From NCBI GenBank assembly GCA_963822175.1, contig CAWGGJ010000013.1, forward strand, positions 77,106-141,105: a DNA stretch of 64,000 bases. Direction: 5' to 3'. The stretch comes from FEB-25 sp963822175. Its GTDB lineage: Bacteria > Chloroflexota > Anaerolineae > Anaerolineales > UBA4823. A program made the translations under genes and the position numbers. Of this stretch, positions 54,244 through 62,725 are shown one piece after another (position 1 is the stretch's first letter; each line of letters begins with the position of its first letter). Under the pieces are notes generated by a model that saw nothing but the letters and a program-made list of their open reading frames with translations, did no database searches and was not told the origin of the DNA.

Positions 54244-54984
54244 ATGTTCCCACAGCTATACCACGCCCATCATAACCGAAACCTGGAAGACCTCCCCTTC
54301 TGGCATGAATTGGCTGCCCAGGCAGGTGACCCCATCCTGGAGTTGGGCTGTGGCACAGGCAGGGTGCTTATCCCATTGGCGCAGGCTGGGTATCGCATGG
54401 TTGGGTTGGATAACGATCCAGCCATGCTGAAATTCCTGCAAACCCAGCTTGGACCTGGGATACCACATTCGCCTGAGCTAATTGAAGCGGACATCAGTGA
54501 ATTTGAGCTGGCGAGGCAATTCCCACTGATCATCCTGCCTTGCAACACCTTCAGCACCCTGAGCAATGATCAACGCATGGGCTGCCTGGTGTGCGCCCGC
54601 AAGCACTTGCAGAAAGGTGGGATTTTTGCTGTTAGCCTGCCTAACCCTGGGTTATTATTGCGCCTGCCCGCCCGATCTCGGCCTGAAATGGAGGATGAGT
54701 TCATTCATCCTGCGACGGGCAATCCGGTGCAGGTGAGCAGCTCCTGGCAGCGTAGGAAGAAAACCTTTACCGTAACCTGGACCTATGATCAATTGCTCCC
54801 GGATGGAACTGTTGATCGAATGGAAGTAAATGCTACCCACCAGGTCATTGATCTCAGCATCTACCAGGCTGACTTTGAAAATTCAGGGTTATCCATCAGT
54901 GAGCTATTTGGGGATTTTGACCGTTCGCAATATGCTGCAGATTCACCAAACTTGATCATCCTGGCAAGCCCGCAATCGTATTAA
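54244..54984 (+). CDS. Class I SAM-dependent methyltransferase
   Basis: A 246-residue methyltransferase. Motif I is PILELGCGTGRVLIPLAQAG (SAM binding), followed by the acidic end of beta-2, VGLDNDPAML. FPLIILPCNTFSTLSNDQ corresponds to motif IV and the segment after it. The substrate is unknown. The gene starts seven bases after murJ with no separate promoter, so both should be cotranscribed; a role in the cell envelope is possible but not shown. Confidence 0.88.
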   Translation: MFPQLYHAHHNRNLEDLPFWHELAAQAGDPILELGCGTGRVLIPLAQAGYRMVGLDNDPAMLKFLQTQLGPGIPHSPELIEADISEFELARQFPLIILPCNTFSTLSNDQRMGCLVCARKHLQKGGIFAVSLPNPGLLLRLPARSRPEMEDEFIHPATGNPVQVSSSWQRRKKTFTVTWTYDQLLPDGTVDRMEVNATHQVIDLSIYQADFENSGLSISELFGDFDRSQYAADSPNLIILASPQSY

Positions 54985-55103
54985 CAATCCCAGATAAGTT
55001 TCTTGCATAATTCTTATACAATGTTTGCAGCCTTCTGACATTGGTGTTTTATCATGTATCCATCAATAAAAATTGATATTAAATCTATTTAGGAGCTGAT
55101 ACG

Positions 55104-55532
55104 ATGACTTTCTACATTTCCCCTTACCACCGAATGGCTGCCATGCGCCATGCGATGAAGCATATGTACAATGATACTGTTGTTGATCAAACCACCAGCG
55201 ATTGTGAAATGGTTCTTGCGATAGACGTCCAGACAGGTGATGATGCTTATGACATCACAGCTTTAGTGCCTGGCTTGGATGCAGAAGACCTGGAAATTGA
55301 GGCCGTGAATAATTCGGTCACGATCCGTGGTGAGTTCAAATCTTTCAAAGAAGACCAGGCGAAATATCTGGTTAGTGAATTACCCAGCGGTCGATTTAGT
55401 CGGGTGATCACACTTCCCACCGCAACCGATGCCAGCAAGGTTGAAGCCACGATCAAGAATGGTGTGCTCTCCTTGCATGTTCCGAGAGCAGAGGCCGACC
55501 GGCCAAAAGCTATCAAAGTAAACAGTAATTAA
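55104..55532 (+). CDS. Hsp20/alpha-crystallin small heat shock protein
   Basis: A 142-residue ATP-independent chaperone. The alpha-crystallin domain covers ~40-135: AYDITALVPGLDAEDLEIEA, SVTIRGEFKSFK and the A-x-x-x-n-G-V-L motif ATIKNGVLSLHVPRAE. The short N-terminus is His- and Met-rich (YHRMAAMRHAMKHMYN), and the C-terminus keeps an I-K-V oligomerisation motif (AIKVNSN). TAGGAGCTGA precedes ATG 55104. It has a long AT-rich upstream region (120 bases) and its own terminator. Confidence 0.93.
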   Translation: MTFYISPYHRMAAMRHAMKHMYNDTVVDQTTSDCEMVLAIDVQTGDDAYDITALVPGLDAEDLEIEAVNNSVTIRGEFKSFKEDQAKYLVSELPSGRFSRVITLPTATDASKVEATIKNGVLSLHVPRAEADRPKAIKVNSN

Positions 55533-55589
55533 ATGCCTCGATCAGGTGATGAAAGATTGACTGAATAAGACTATTGTTATGGAAGGTAC

Positions 55590-55628
55590 GCCCAGGTGTG
55601 TTTGATATCACTACCTGGGCTTTTTTTT
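55590..55628 (+). terminator. Rho-independent terminator of the Hsp20 gene
   Basis: GCCCAGGT (55590-55597) pairs with ACCTGGGC (55613-55620), followed by eight T (55621-55628). Confidence 0.92.
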
Positions 55629-55715
55629 GGTATTTTTTCACGTGCCCAGATTATCAGGTTAGTGCACCAGATGATAATCCGTTTTCATAACAATTTATAA
55701 TTACTGATGAGTATA

Positions 55716-56036
55716 TTATTGGCCCGGAGCGCGAAAAACAGTGCTCTTCCTGGTCGCTTTATCTACCTCGTCGGTGGTTAGCAATACCGTTGTTTTCGTT
55801 TTTACTGCACCACTCGCTGCAACGGTCAGTCCAGCAGCAGCTGCATCTTCATTGTCTATACCTTCGACAATTGCGAAACCATCGTATTCACCGAAAGTAA
55901 AATAATACGCGACTAATCTACCGCCCAGGCTTTTTACGAGTTGCTCAGTGGCATCGCGTCGTTTTGAGCCACCTTCTTTTAGTAGACCTTTCACACCCTG
56001 CTCTGTGTAACTGAATTGTACAAGAAATGCTGCCAT
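55716..56036 (-). CDS. GYD domain protein
   Basis: A 106-residue ferredoxin-like-fold protein. LVQFSYTEQGVKGLL at the N-terminus and YYFTFGEYDGFAIVE in the middle are the family hallmarks, the second including the G-x-Y-D core that names the family. GGAG precedes ATG 56036. Function is unknown; GYD proteins are stand-alone small cytoplasmic proteins often found as dimers. No operon partner is present. Confidence 0.9.
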   Translation of the reverse strand: MAAFLVQFSYTEQGVKGLLKEGGSKRRDATEQLVKSLGGRLVAYYFTFGEYDGFAIVEGIDNEDAAAAGLTVAASGAVKTKTTVLLTTDEVDKATRKSTVFRAPGQ

Positions 56037-56186
56037 TTGATAAATCTCCTTCCTGAATATGCATTATAACATAAAAATTATCCGAATTATATTGCCCACA
56101 TATTGTTGCCTCATGGACGAATAAGGCATGCAAAAGTATCTCCTTGAGCACTACATCAGGTTATAAAAAAAGATAAGCCTATTCAG

Positions 56187-56927
56187 TTAGCTAATCTGTT
56201 GGTAGGCTGCCAGTGCTGCCCCAACGATACCAGCATCATTACCAAGCACGGCTGGGAAGATCCTGGTGCGAACGGTGAGCAGGGGTAAAAATTCGTCCTG
56301 GTTCTTGATCGCACCCCCTCCGAGAATCATCAGGTTTGGAGAAAAAAGATTTTCAAGCGTAGTCAGGTATTTATCCAGGCGCTTGGCCCATTTTTTCCAT
56401 GACAGGTCCTGCTCCTTACGCACCACATCTGAAGCCATTGACTCGGCATCATTACACTCGACTTCAATGTGACCAAGCTCGGTGTTGGGCACTAATTTCC
56501 CATCGATGAATAATGCTGAGCCCAATCCTGTTCCAATCGTGATCATCAGGACGACACCATTAATGCCCCTCCCTGAGCCAAAGGTCACTTCAGCCAATCC
56601 GGCAGCGTCTGCATCATTGACGACATAAACAGGGCATTGGGTAGCCTCAGAGAATAGCTGCGCCACGTTCGTACCGATCCATCTTTGGTTGATATTAGCC
56701 GCTGACTCTGCGACTCCATTGCGGATCACTGCCGGGAAGCCACAACCGATTGGGGCATGCCATTCGAATTGATTGGCTATGTTCATTACCACTTCTGCAA
56801 TGGGTCCCGGTTTTGCTCCTTCGGGGGTAAGCAAGCGGTATCGTTCAGTTATCAATGAGCCAGTGTCCGTCTCTACTGGTGCTCCTTTGATACCCGTTCC
56901 TCCAATATCAATCCCAAGTATTTGCAT
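56187..56927 (-). CDS. ppgK: ROK family polyphosphate--glucose phosphotransferase
   Basis: A 246-residue sugar kinase. QILGIDIGGTGIKGAPVETD is the N-terminal phosphate-binding loop, VVNDADAAGLAEVTFG carries the catalytic Asp, and LMITIGTGLGSALFIDG with NTELGHIEVE are ROK/PPGK features. The length and the LLTPEGAKPGPIAEVV segment fit polyphosphate glucokinase, which makes glucose-6-phosphate from polyphosphate or ATP. ATG 56927 is chosen because AGGAG lies five bases upstream; the frame is open nine codons further. The classical ROK zinc-binding Cys motif is absent, as is normal for PPGK. Confidence 0.87.
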   Translation of the reverse strand: MQILGIDIGGTGIKGAPVETDTGSLITERYRLLTPEGAKPGPIAEVVMNIANQFEWHAPIGCGFPAVIRNGVAESAANINQRWIGTNVAQLFSEATQCPVYVVNDADAAGLAEVTFGSGRGINGVVLMITIGTGLGSALFIDGKLVPNTELGHIEVECNDAESMASDVVRKEQDLSWKKWAKRLDKYLTTLENLFSPNLMILGGGAIKNQDEFLPLLTVRTRIFPAVLGNDAGIVGAALAAYQQIS

Positions 56928-57112
56928 TTCAACTCCTGTGATCGTTGGTAACACTTTTTATCTGTGGAATATTACCACTTATTTATAGAACCGATGGATT
57001 GTATCCTAGACATCATGCGTTTGATCCAGGTATCTCGTACCATCGGAAACACGAGAAAACTTCCACATCGTCAATCGTGCATTGACCCATTGTGAGGGGC
57101 ATAGCCAGGATC

Positions 57113-57129
57113 TGGCACAATTTTTGCAT
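57113..57129 (+). promoter_or_regulatory. Sigma-54-like promoter, with an alternative -10 at 57144-57149
   Basis: TGGCACA-ATTT-TTGCAT matches the sigma-54 consensus at both the GG and GC elements with exact 12-base spacing. A TATAAT at 57144-57149 is an alternative housekeeping -10 without a good -35. The 309-base gap before the gene contains nothing else. Confidence 0.4.
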
Positions 57130-57263
57130 AGGATTCTTTATATTATAATTACCTTGTTCGTTGGTCAGTGAAAATAAATCTTCGCTGCTAACATTCCTGG
57201 TTGCTCCACGAAATTGCGATCTATCAGGTGTATCGTGACTAGTAAAGTAAATAGAAGGTTCTG

Positions 57264-59915
57264 ATGAGCCAAGAAGTCATATTGGTCGTCGACGACAACC
57301 GCCAGATAAGTGAATTTCTATCTGGGACATTGCTGCCTGGCCTGGGGTACCAGGTACTCGTGGCACGAGACGCCAATACAGCCCGAAAAATCATTAAAGA
57401 GCAAAAGGCGAACTTGGACCTTATGCTTTTAGATTTACAGCTCCCCGACCTGACTGGCCTGGAGCTGCTTCGTCATTTGGATAAAGATGGTTACCATATA
57501 CCGACCATCCTGATGACAGGGCATGGATCAGAGCAGGTGGCAGCGGAAGCTTTCCGATTGGGGGTTCATGATTACCTGAGCAAACCCCTGGATGAATCCT
57601 TGCTCACGGATGCGATCACACGAGCCCTGGCAGAAAACCGATTGCAGCGGGAAAAAGCCATTCTCACCACCCAATTGGAAGAACAGGTTGCTTGGCTGAC
57701 CTCATTAAGTAAAGTCGGACAAAGTGTTACTTCCACCCTTGAGCTGGATGAAGTCCTGGTGCGGATCGTTGAAGCCGGGGTATCCCTTACCAGGGCAGAA
57801 GAAGGATTTCTGGCATTACTGGAAAAGGAGAGTGGATTACTCTACCTGCGTGCAGTCAAGAACATGGACGAGGATTCCATTAAAACCCTTCGCATCCCAA
57901 ACACCGATACACTGGTAGGGCAGGTGATGAAGTCCAAACGACCTTTGCGTGCCATTGAACCTAACCTTCGAGCGCCATTAAAGGTTTCCACCGGGTACCT
58001 TGTTCATAGCCTGCTACACGTCCCGATCCTATCCAAGGGTATCCCATTGGGAGTGCTATCGGTCACTAATCGTAAGATTGATACACCTTTCAAGGAAAAA
58101 GATGAAATCGTGTTAAGTTCATTGGCAGCCTATGCCGCTGTTGCTCTTGAAAATGCCAACCTGTATGAACAAGCACGCCAGGAGATCGTTGTCCGTCAGC
58201 GAGTGGAAGCTGCGCTCCGTGAAAGTGAAGAACGATATTCACTGGCGGTCCGGGCTGCCAATGATGGTCTTTGGGATTGGAATCTTAAGCAGAGTCAGAT
58301 CTATTATTCTCCGCGCTGGAAACATATGCTGGGTTATTCAGACCAGCAAATTAGCGATAGCCCTAATGAGTGGCTGAATCGTGTCCATCCCGAGGATATC
58401 GCTCAGCTAAAAACAAACATTGCCGCGCACATCAAGGGATTGTCCGCCCATTTTGAGTGTGAATATCGCATCCAGCATTCTAACGGATCCTATCGTTGGA
58501 TGCTCAGCCGAGGCATGGCAGTTTTTAGCCCCGATAAGGCAGCTGTACGTTTGGCTGGTTCACAAACCGATATCACCTCGCGTAAGGACGCGGAAATCAA
58601 GCTGCTGCATGATGCTTTTCACGATTCACTGACCGAGCTACCGAACCGGTCCTTGTTCATCGATCGTCTGAAACATGTGATCGAACGCAACATGCGGGAT
58701 ATCAGGCGGCTCTATGCGGTAATATTCCTGGATTTAGACCGTTTTAAAGATGTAAATGATAGTCTTGGACACCTGACAGGTGACCAATTATTAGTCGCCA
58801 CCGCCCACCTGCTGCGGTCCATCCTGCGCCCCATGGATACCGTTGCCAGATTGGGCGGGGATGAATTTGTGATCCTGCTTGAAGAAATTAAAGATGTAAG
58901 CGATGCAACTCGGGTTGCGGATCGCATCCAGAAAAAGCTGATGATGGCAGCCTTGTTACCCAATCATCAAATATATATGTCTGCCAGCATGGGTATCGTC
59001 CTAAGCACCACGGGCTATGATCGACCTGAGGATGTCTTGCGTGATGCAGATACGGCAATGTATCGTGCCAAGGAAAATGGCCGGGCTCGGTATGAAATTT
59101 TTGATAGTGCCATGCGCGATCAGATCATGCGCCGCCTGGAATTGGAATCATCCCTGCGCCAGGCAATCGAAAAGGGGGAGCTGGAGGCATATTACCAGCC
59201 AGTTGTGAATGTAAAATCAGGCAAAATTGAGTGGTTTGAAGCCCTTGCGCGATGGCATCATTCAACGAGAGGATTAATCCTTCCTGGTGAATTTATCCCG
59301 CTGGCAGATGAGACAGGACTGATCATCCAGATCGATCGCCAGATGATGCGCAAAGCTGCAGAACAGCTCGTCCTATGGCAAAGTCAATTTCCCAATGATC
59401 CTCCCTTGGGAGTGAGTGTTAATATTTCGGGAAAGCATATCACACAGCCTGATTTTATTGAATATATTGTTAAAACTTTAAAAGAAACAGGGTTGGACGC
59501 CGCCAGCTTGAATCTGGAGATCACTGAAAATGCCGTCCTGGGGAATTACGAGATTATCCTGGATGTGCTTGATAAGCTAAAAATCTACGGAGTCAAGGTA
59601 CAGATCGACGATTTTGGCGTAGGATATTCGTCATTGAATTATTTATCCCATTACTCGATCAAAGTTTTGAAAATTGACCGTTCTTTCATTAGCAAGATCA
59701 CCATGGATCCAGATTATTTAAAGATCGTCCAGGCAATCATCAAGCTGACCCACGGCCTGGGTTTAAACGTGGTAGCGGAAGGCGTTGAATCCAAAGAGCA
59801 ATTAGCCCAGCTTAATCTACTTGAGTGTGAATTTATTCAAGGTAAATTGATCTCGATGCCTGCTAGTATTCAGGATATTGAGAATCTTCTCAAAAAGGAA
59901 CGTCGGATCACATAA
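57264..59915 (+). CDS. REC-GAF-PAS-GGDEF-EAL response regulator for c-di-GMP
   Basis: An 883-residue cytoplasmic regulator. The receiver (1-~125) keeps Asp10/11, phospho-acceptor Asp57, Thr85 and Lys107. A GAF domain (~160-305) and a PAS domain (~325-440) follow. The GGDEF domain is intact (ARLGGDEFVILLEE) and has an RPMD I-site five residues before it. The EAL domain is also intact in its main motifs (WFEALARW, EITENAV, DDFGVGYSSLNYL, VLKIDRSFI, VVAEGVES). It may therefore make and degrade c-di-GMP under control of a histidine kinase encoded elsewhere. AAGG precedes ATG 57264. Confidence 0.93.
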   Translation: MSQEVILVVDDNRQISEFLSGTLLPGLGYQVLVARDANTARKIIKEQKANLDLMLLDLQLPDLTGLELLRHLDKDGYHIPTILMTGHGSEQVAAEAFRLGVHDYLSKPLDESLLTDAITRALAENRLQREKAILTTQLEEQVAWLTSLSKVGQSVTSTLELDEVLVRIVEAGVSLTRAEEGFLALLEKESGLLYLRAVKNMDEDSIKTLRIPNTDTLVGQVMKSKRPLRAIEPNLRAPLKVSTGYLVHSLLHVPILSKGIPLGVLSVTNRKIDTPFKEKDEIVLSSLAAYAAVALENANLYEQARQEIVVRQRVEAALRESEERYSLAVRAANDGLWDWNLKQSQIYYSPRWKHMLGYSDQQISDSPNEWLNRVHPEDIAQLKTNIAAHIKGLSAHFECEYRIQHSNGSYRWMLSRGMAVFSPDKAAVRLAGSQTDITSRKDAEIKLLHDAFHDSLTELPNRSLFIDRLKHVIERNMRDIRRLYAVIFLDLDRFKDVNDSLGHLTGDQLLVATAHLLRSILRPMDTVARLGGDEFVILLEEIKDVSDATRVADRIQKKLMMAALLPNHQIYMSASMGIVLSTTGYDRPEDVLRDADTAMYRAKENGRARYEIFDSAMRDQIMRRLELESSLRQAIEKGELEAYYQPVVNVKSGKIEWFEALARWHHSTRGLILPGEFIPLADETGLIIQIDRQMMRKAAEQLVLWQSQFPNDPPLGVSVNISGKHITQPDFIEYIVKTLKETGLDAASLNLEITENAVLGNYEIILDVLDKLKIYGVKVQIDDFGVGYSSLNYLSHYSIKVLKIDRSFISKITMDPDYLKIVQAIIKLTHGLGLNVVAEGVESKEQLAQLNLLECEFIQGKLISMPASIQDIENLLKKERRIT

Positions 59916-59953
59916 ATTTCCCGATCCTGGGATAAAAACGAATGTATCAGCCA

Positions 59954-59983
59954 AAAGGATACGAGAGGAGAATCGTATCCTTT
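59954..59983 (+). terminator. Hairpin terminator
   Basis: AAAGGATACGA (59954-59964) pairs with TCGTATCCTTT (59973-59983) after the GGDEF-EAL gene; the T-rich tail is short and interrupted. Confidence 0.8.
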
Positions 59984-59999
59984 GTCATTTTATTGGTGA

Positions 60000-60005
60000 T
60001 ATACT
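60000..60005 (+). promoter_or_regulatory. Extended -10 for a leaderless ECF ATPase transcript
   Basis: TGA followed by TATACT (60000-60005) ends eight bases before ATG 60014. There is no Shine-Dalgarno, so transcription should start at or next to the start codon. Confidence 0.45.
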
Positions 60006-60013
60006 GAAAAACC

Positions 60014-61657
60014 ATGATCAGGATTAAGGATTTATCATTCACCTACCCAGGCGCGGGCAGCCCTGCATTACGGGGAGTAAATTGGCAGGTTCCGACAGGA
60101 GAGATTTGCCTGGTGATAGGATCTTCAGGGGCTGGTAAATCGACATTATTACGTTGTATCAATGGATTGGTGCCTCACTTCAGTGGTGGGAATTTACAAG
60201 GCAGCATCCGGGTGAACGATCTTGACCCTGTACGTCTTTCTCCCCGCGAAATGAGCCATGTAGTTGGCTTTGTATTTCAAGACCCGGAAGCACAGTTCGT
60301 CGTTGATAAAGTGGAGGATGAGATCGCTTTTTCTCTGGAAAATGCAGCGATGCCTGATGATGAAATGGAAATTCGGATCGAGGAAGCGTTAAACCTACTA
60401 GATCTGACTCCTTTACGAGCCCGCAGGCTGGAAACGCTCTCCGGTGGTGAGCGCCAACGTGTAGCCATTGCTGCTGCACTGGCATTACGACCGCGCATCC
60501 TGGTGCTCGATGAACCTACCTCCCAGCTGGATCCACTTGGTGCAGAAGAAGTGCTGCATACCTTGATGCACTTAAATAAGCAGCTTGGATTGACTGTAAT
60601 CCTTGCAGAACATCGTATGGAACGCATCCTGCCTTATTCAAGCCAAATAATTTACCTCTCAGACGATTTTCCAGGCGGGTTGTCTGGTGAGCCGCGTGAG
60701 GTATTCAATCAGGTTCAGCTCAATCCTCCTTTGATCGAGCTTGGAAAAGAACTTGGATGGAAACCTTTACCCCTGACCGTTGAAGATGCTCAAAAGTTTG
60801 CCCGTCAATTTCTTGGGCACATCCCTGCGAAAACCAAAACCAACCAACCCGCCAAACCTGTCCAGGAACGAAGGGCAGATTCTGCTTTCATCCATGCAAA
60901 GGATGTGCAGGTCAGCTACGGCAATAAGCAGGCTCTGCGGGGGGTGGATATTAATATCTATTCTGGTGAAATCACAGTACTGATGGGCTCCAATGGTTCT
61001 GGTAAGACCACATTGCTCCGCTCACTGATCGGGTTAATTCCCACCCAGGCTGGTCGCATCTACGTCGATGGTAAGGACATTACGGGCAGATCTGTGGCGG
61101 ATATCTGCCAACAGGTGGGCTACCTGCCGCAGGATCCCAATGCCCTGTTGTTTGCTGATACTGTCCGGGAGGAATTACTGATCACATTGCGCAACCACAA
61201 CCTTCAAGATACAGATGTGTCTACAAATCCTGCTCAGCTGATTGAGAGATTAGGTCTGGCGAATAAAGCCGATGATTACCCGCGTGACCTGAGTACCGGA
61301 GAGCGCCAGCGGGTGGCAATGGGAGCAGTGATGGTCACCCATCCAGGCGCGCTCTTATTGGATGAACCTACCCGCGGTTTGGATTACACAGCCAAAAAGA
61401 TATTGCTTAATTTACTACGTTCGTGGTGTGAGGAGGGCATGGCGATCCTGATGGTTACCCATGATGTGGAACTGGCGGTACAGGCTGCAGATCGGGTCAT
61501 CCTCCTGGAAAATGGATTGATCACCCACGATGGTTCACCTGGGGAGGTGTTACAACATTCCACGGTGTTTTCACCCCAGGTGGCAAAAATATTCCCTGGT
61601 CGTGGATGGCTGACCGTAAAGGATGCCATTGGAGGATTGAATGCCAGCCAACATTGA
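60014..61657 (+). CDS. Double-domain ECF-type (EcfA/CbiO-like) ABC ATPase
   Basis: A 547-residue protein with two fused ATPase domains. The first (~1-250) has IGSSGAGKSTLLRC, LSGGERQRVAIAAAL and ILVLDEPTSQLD. The second (~295-530) has MGSNGSGKTTLLR, LSTGERQRVAMGAVM and LLLDEPTRGLD. The Q-D-P-E and Q-D-P-N loops (GFVFQDPEAQ, GYLPQDPNAL) are typical of energy-coupling factor ATPases for vitamins or metal ions. In this fused form it replaces the EcfA1/A2 pair. No transmembrane T or S component is in the window. It overlaps the CYTH gene by 17 bases. Confidence 0.9.
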   Translation: MIRIKDLSFTYPGAGSPALRGVNWQVPTGEICLVIGSSGAGKSTLLRCINGLVPHFSGGNLQGSIRVNDLDPVRLSPREMSHVVGFVFQDPEAQFVVDKVEDEIAFSLENAAMPDDEMEIRIEEALNLLDLTPLRARRLETLSGGERQRVAIAAALALRPRILVLDEPTSQLDPLGAEEVLHTLMHLNKQLGLTVILAEHRMERILPYSSQIIYLSDDFPGGLSGEPREVFNQVQLNPPLIELGKELGWKPLPLTVEDAQKFARQFLGHIPAKTKTNQPAKPVQERRADSAFIHAKDVQVSYGNKQALRGVDINIYSGEITVLMGSNGSGKTTLLRSLIGLIPTQAGRIYVDGKDITGRSVADICQQVGYLPQDPNALLFADTVREELLITLRNHNLQDTDVSTNPAQLIERLGLANKADDYPRDLSTGERQRVAMGAVMVTHPGALLLDEPTRGLDYTAKKILLNLLRSWCEEGMAILMVTHDVELAVQAADRVILLENGLITHDGSPGEVLQHSTVFSPQVAKIFPGRGWLTVKDAIGGLNASQH

Positions 61658-62150
61658 GATCAAAGCCCGTGTACGTGATTTCGAAAGCTTGAAGCGGATT
61701 GCTTCAACGCTAAGCGATACTCCCTGCCAGGTGATTCCGCAGGTAGATACTTTTTTTTATTGTCCTCAGGGGCGGTTAAAACTTAGAGAATTGGGTGCTC
61801 ATCTTGGTCAGTTGATCTATTACCTGCGCCAGGACATCACGGGTCCAAAACATTCTGATTATTTGATCTATGAAACAGATGATCCAGCCCAGTTGAAACT
61901 GATCCTTGGAGATGCATATGGTATCAGGGGTGTGGTTTCCAAAACGAGATACCTTTATTTGGTTGGGCAGACCCGCATCCACCTGGACGATGTTAATGGG
62001 TTGGGTAAGTTCATGGAATTGGAAGTCGTCCTGCAACCTGGGCAGTCAGACGCTGAAGGCCAGGCGGTAGCTGAGAAATTGATCAAAGAATTGGGAATCG
62101 CGGAGTCAGATCTGATCGACTCTGCGTATATTGACCAGATTGAAAAATGA
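61641..62150 (+). CDS. CYTH domain protein (class IV adenylate cyclase-like)
   Basis: A 169-residue protein of the CYTH triphosphate-tunnel superfamily. The N-terminal IEIKARV carries the E-x-E-x-K-like motif that binds metal and triphosphate. RLKLRELG and LIYYLRQD provide tunnel Arg residues, and LGKFMELEVVL is the late Glu strand. Members are adenylate cyclases, thiamine triphosphatases or triphosphatases; the AC-IV/CyaB group fits best. GGAGGA before ATG 61641 lies inside the end of the ATPase gene. It overlaps the NUDIX gene by four bases (ATGA), so the three form one operon. Confidence 0.87.
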   Translation: MPANIEIKARVRDFESLKRIASTLSDTPCQVIPQVDTFFYCPQGRLKLRELGAHLGQLIYYLRQDITGPKHSDYLIYETDDPAQLKLILGDAYGIRGVVSKTRYLYLVGQTRIHLDDVNGLGKFMELEVVLQPGQSDAEGQAVAEKLIKELGIAESDLIDSAYIDQIEK

Positions 62151-62587
62151 TCCGGGCACAGTGTATCGTCCATCGCGGCAACAAGATCCTGATGGTCAGG
62201 CACCGTTTGGATGGTGCTGAGTGGTGGTGCCTGCCTGGAGGTGGTGTTGAACAAGGGGAGACACCTTCGTTTGCCGCACTGCGTGAGCTTGAAGAGGAAT
62301 GCTGCGTGAAAGGCAGGATCCTGCGCCAGACTGCGCAGGGGACAGATGGAAACGGGGTCGAATCAGTCACATTCCTTATTGATATTGGCAACCAGGAACC
62401 GCATATCGGAGACGATCCAGAATTCGCTGAGATTGATCGAATCCTGGTGGATATGCAATGGCTTAGCCTGGCAGAAATCTCCGAACGAGATCGTGCTTAC
62501 CTGTGGGCAGCGGGATTAATGAGCATACCAGTATTCCTTGATGAAATATCCAGTTGGGGTGATGAGATAAGTTACCCCACCCAATGA
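62147..62587 (+). CDS. NUDIX hydrolase
   Basis: A 146-residue hydrolase of nucleoside diphosphates linked to another moiety. The Nudix box reads GGGVEQGETPSFAALRELEE followed by ECCV. The R-E-L-E-E-E metal site is intact, but the usual Gly near the end of the box is Cys. It starts by four-base overlap with the CYTH gene, suggesting that the two act on related phosphorylated compounds. The substrate is unknown. Confidence 0.9.
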   Translation: MIRAQCIVHRGNKILMVRHRLDGAEWWCLPGGGVEQGETPSFAALRELEEECCVKGRILRQTAQGTDGNGVESVTFLIDIGNQEPHIGDDPEFAEIDRILVDMQWLSLAEISERDRAYLWAAGLMSIPVFLDEISSWGDEISYPTQ

Positions 62588-62725
62588 AATATTTGTATAA
62601 TTATTGTATGTATAGTCGTTACCATCCTCCCTGTTGATCGGTAATTTCCACTTATTATGCACGGCCACCACCTCTTCCCCTCCCATACGCCACCACAAAA
62701 ATCAAACGGAGAGAAAGAGGCTGAA

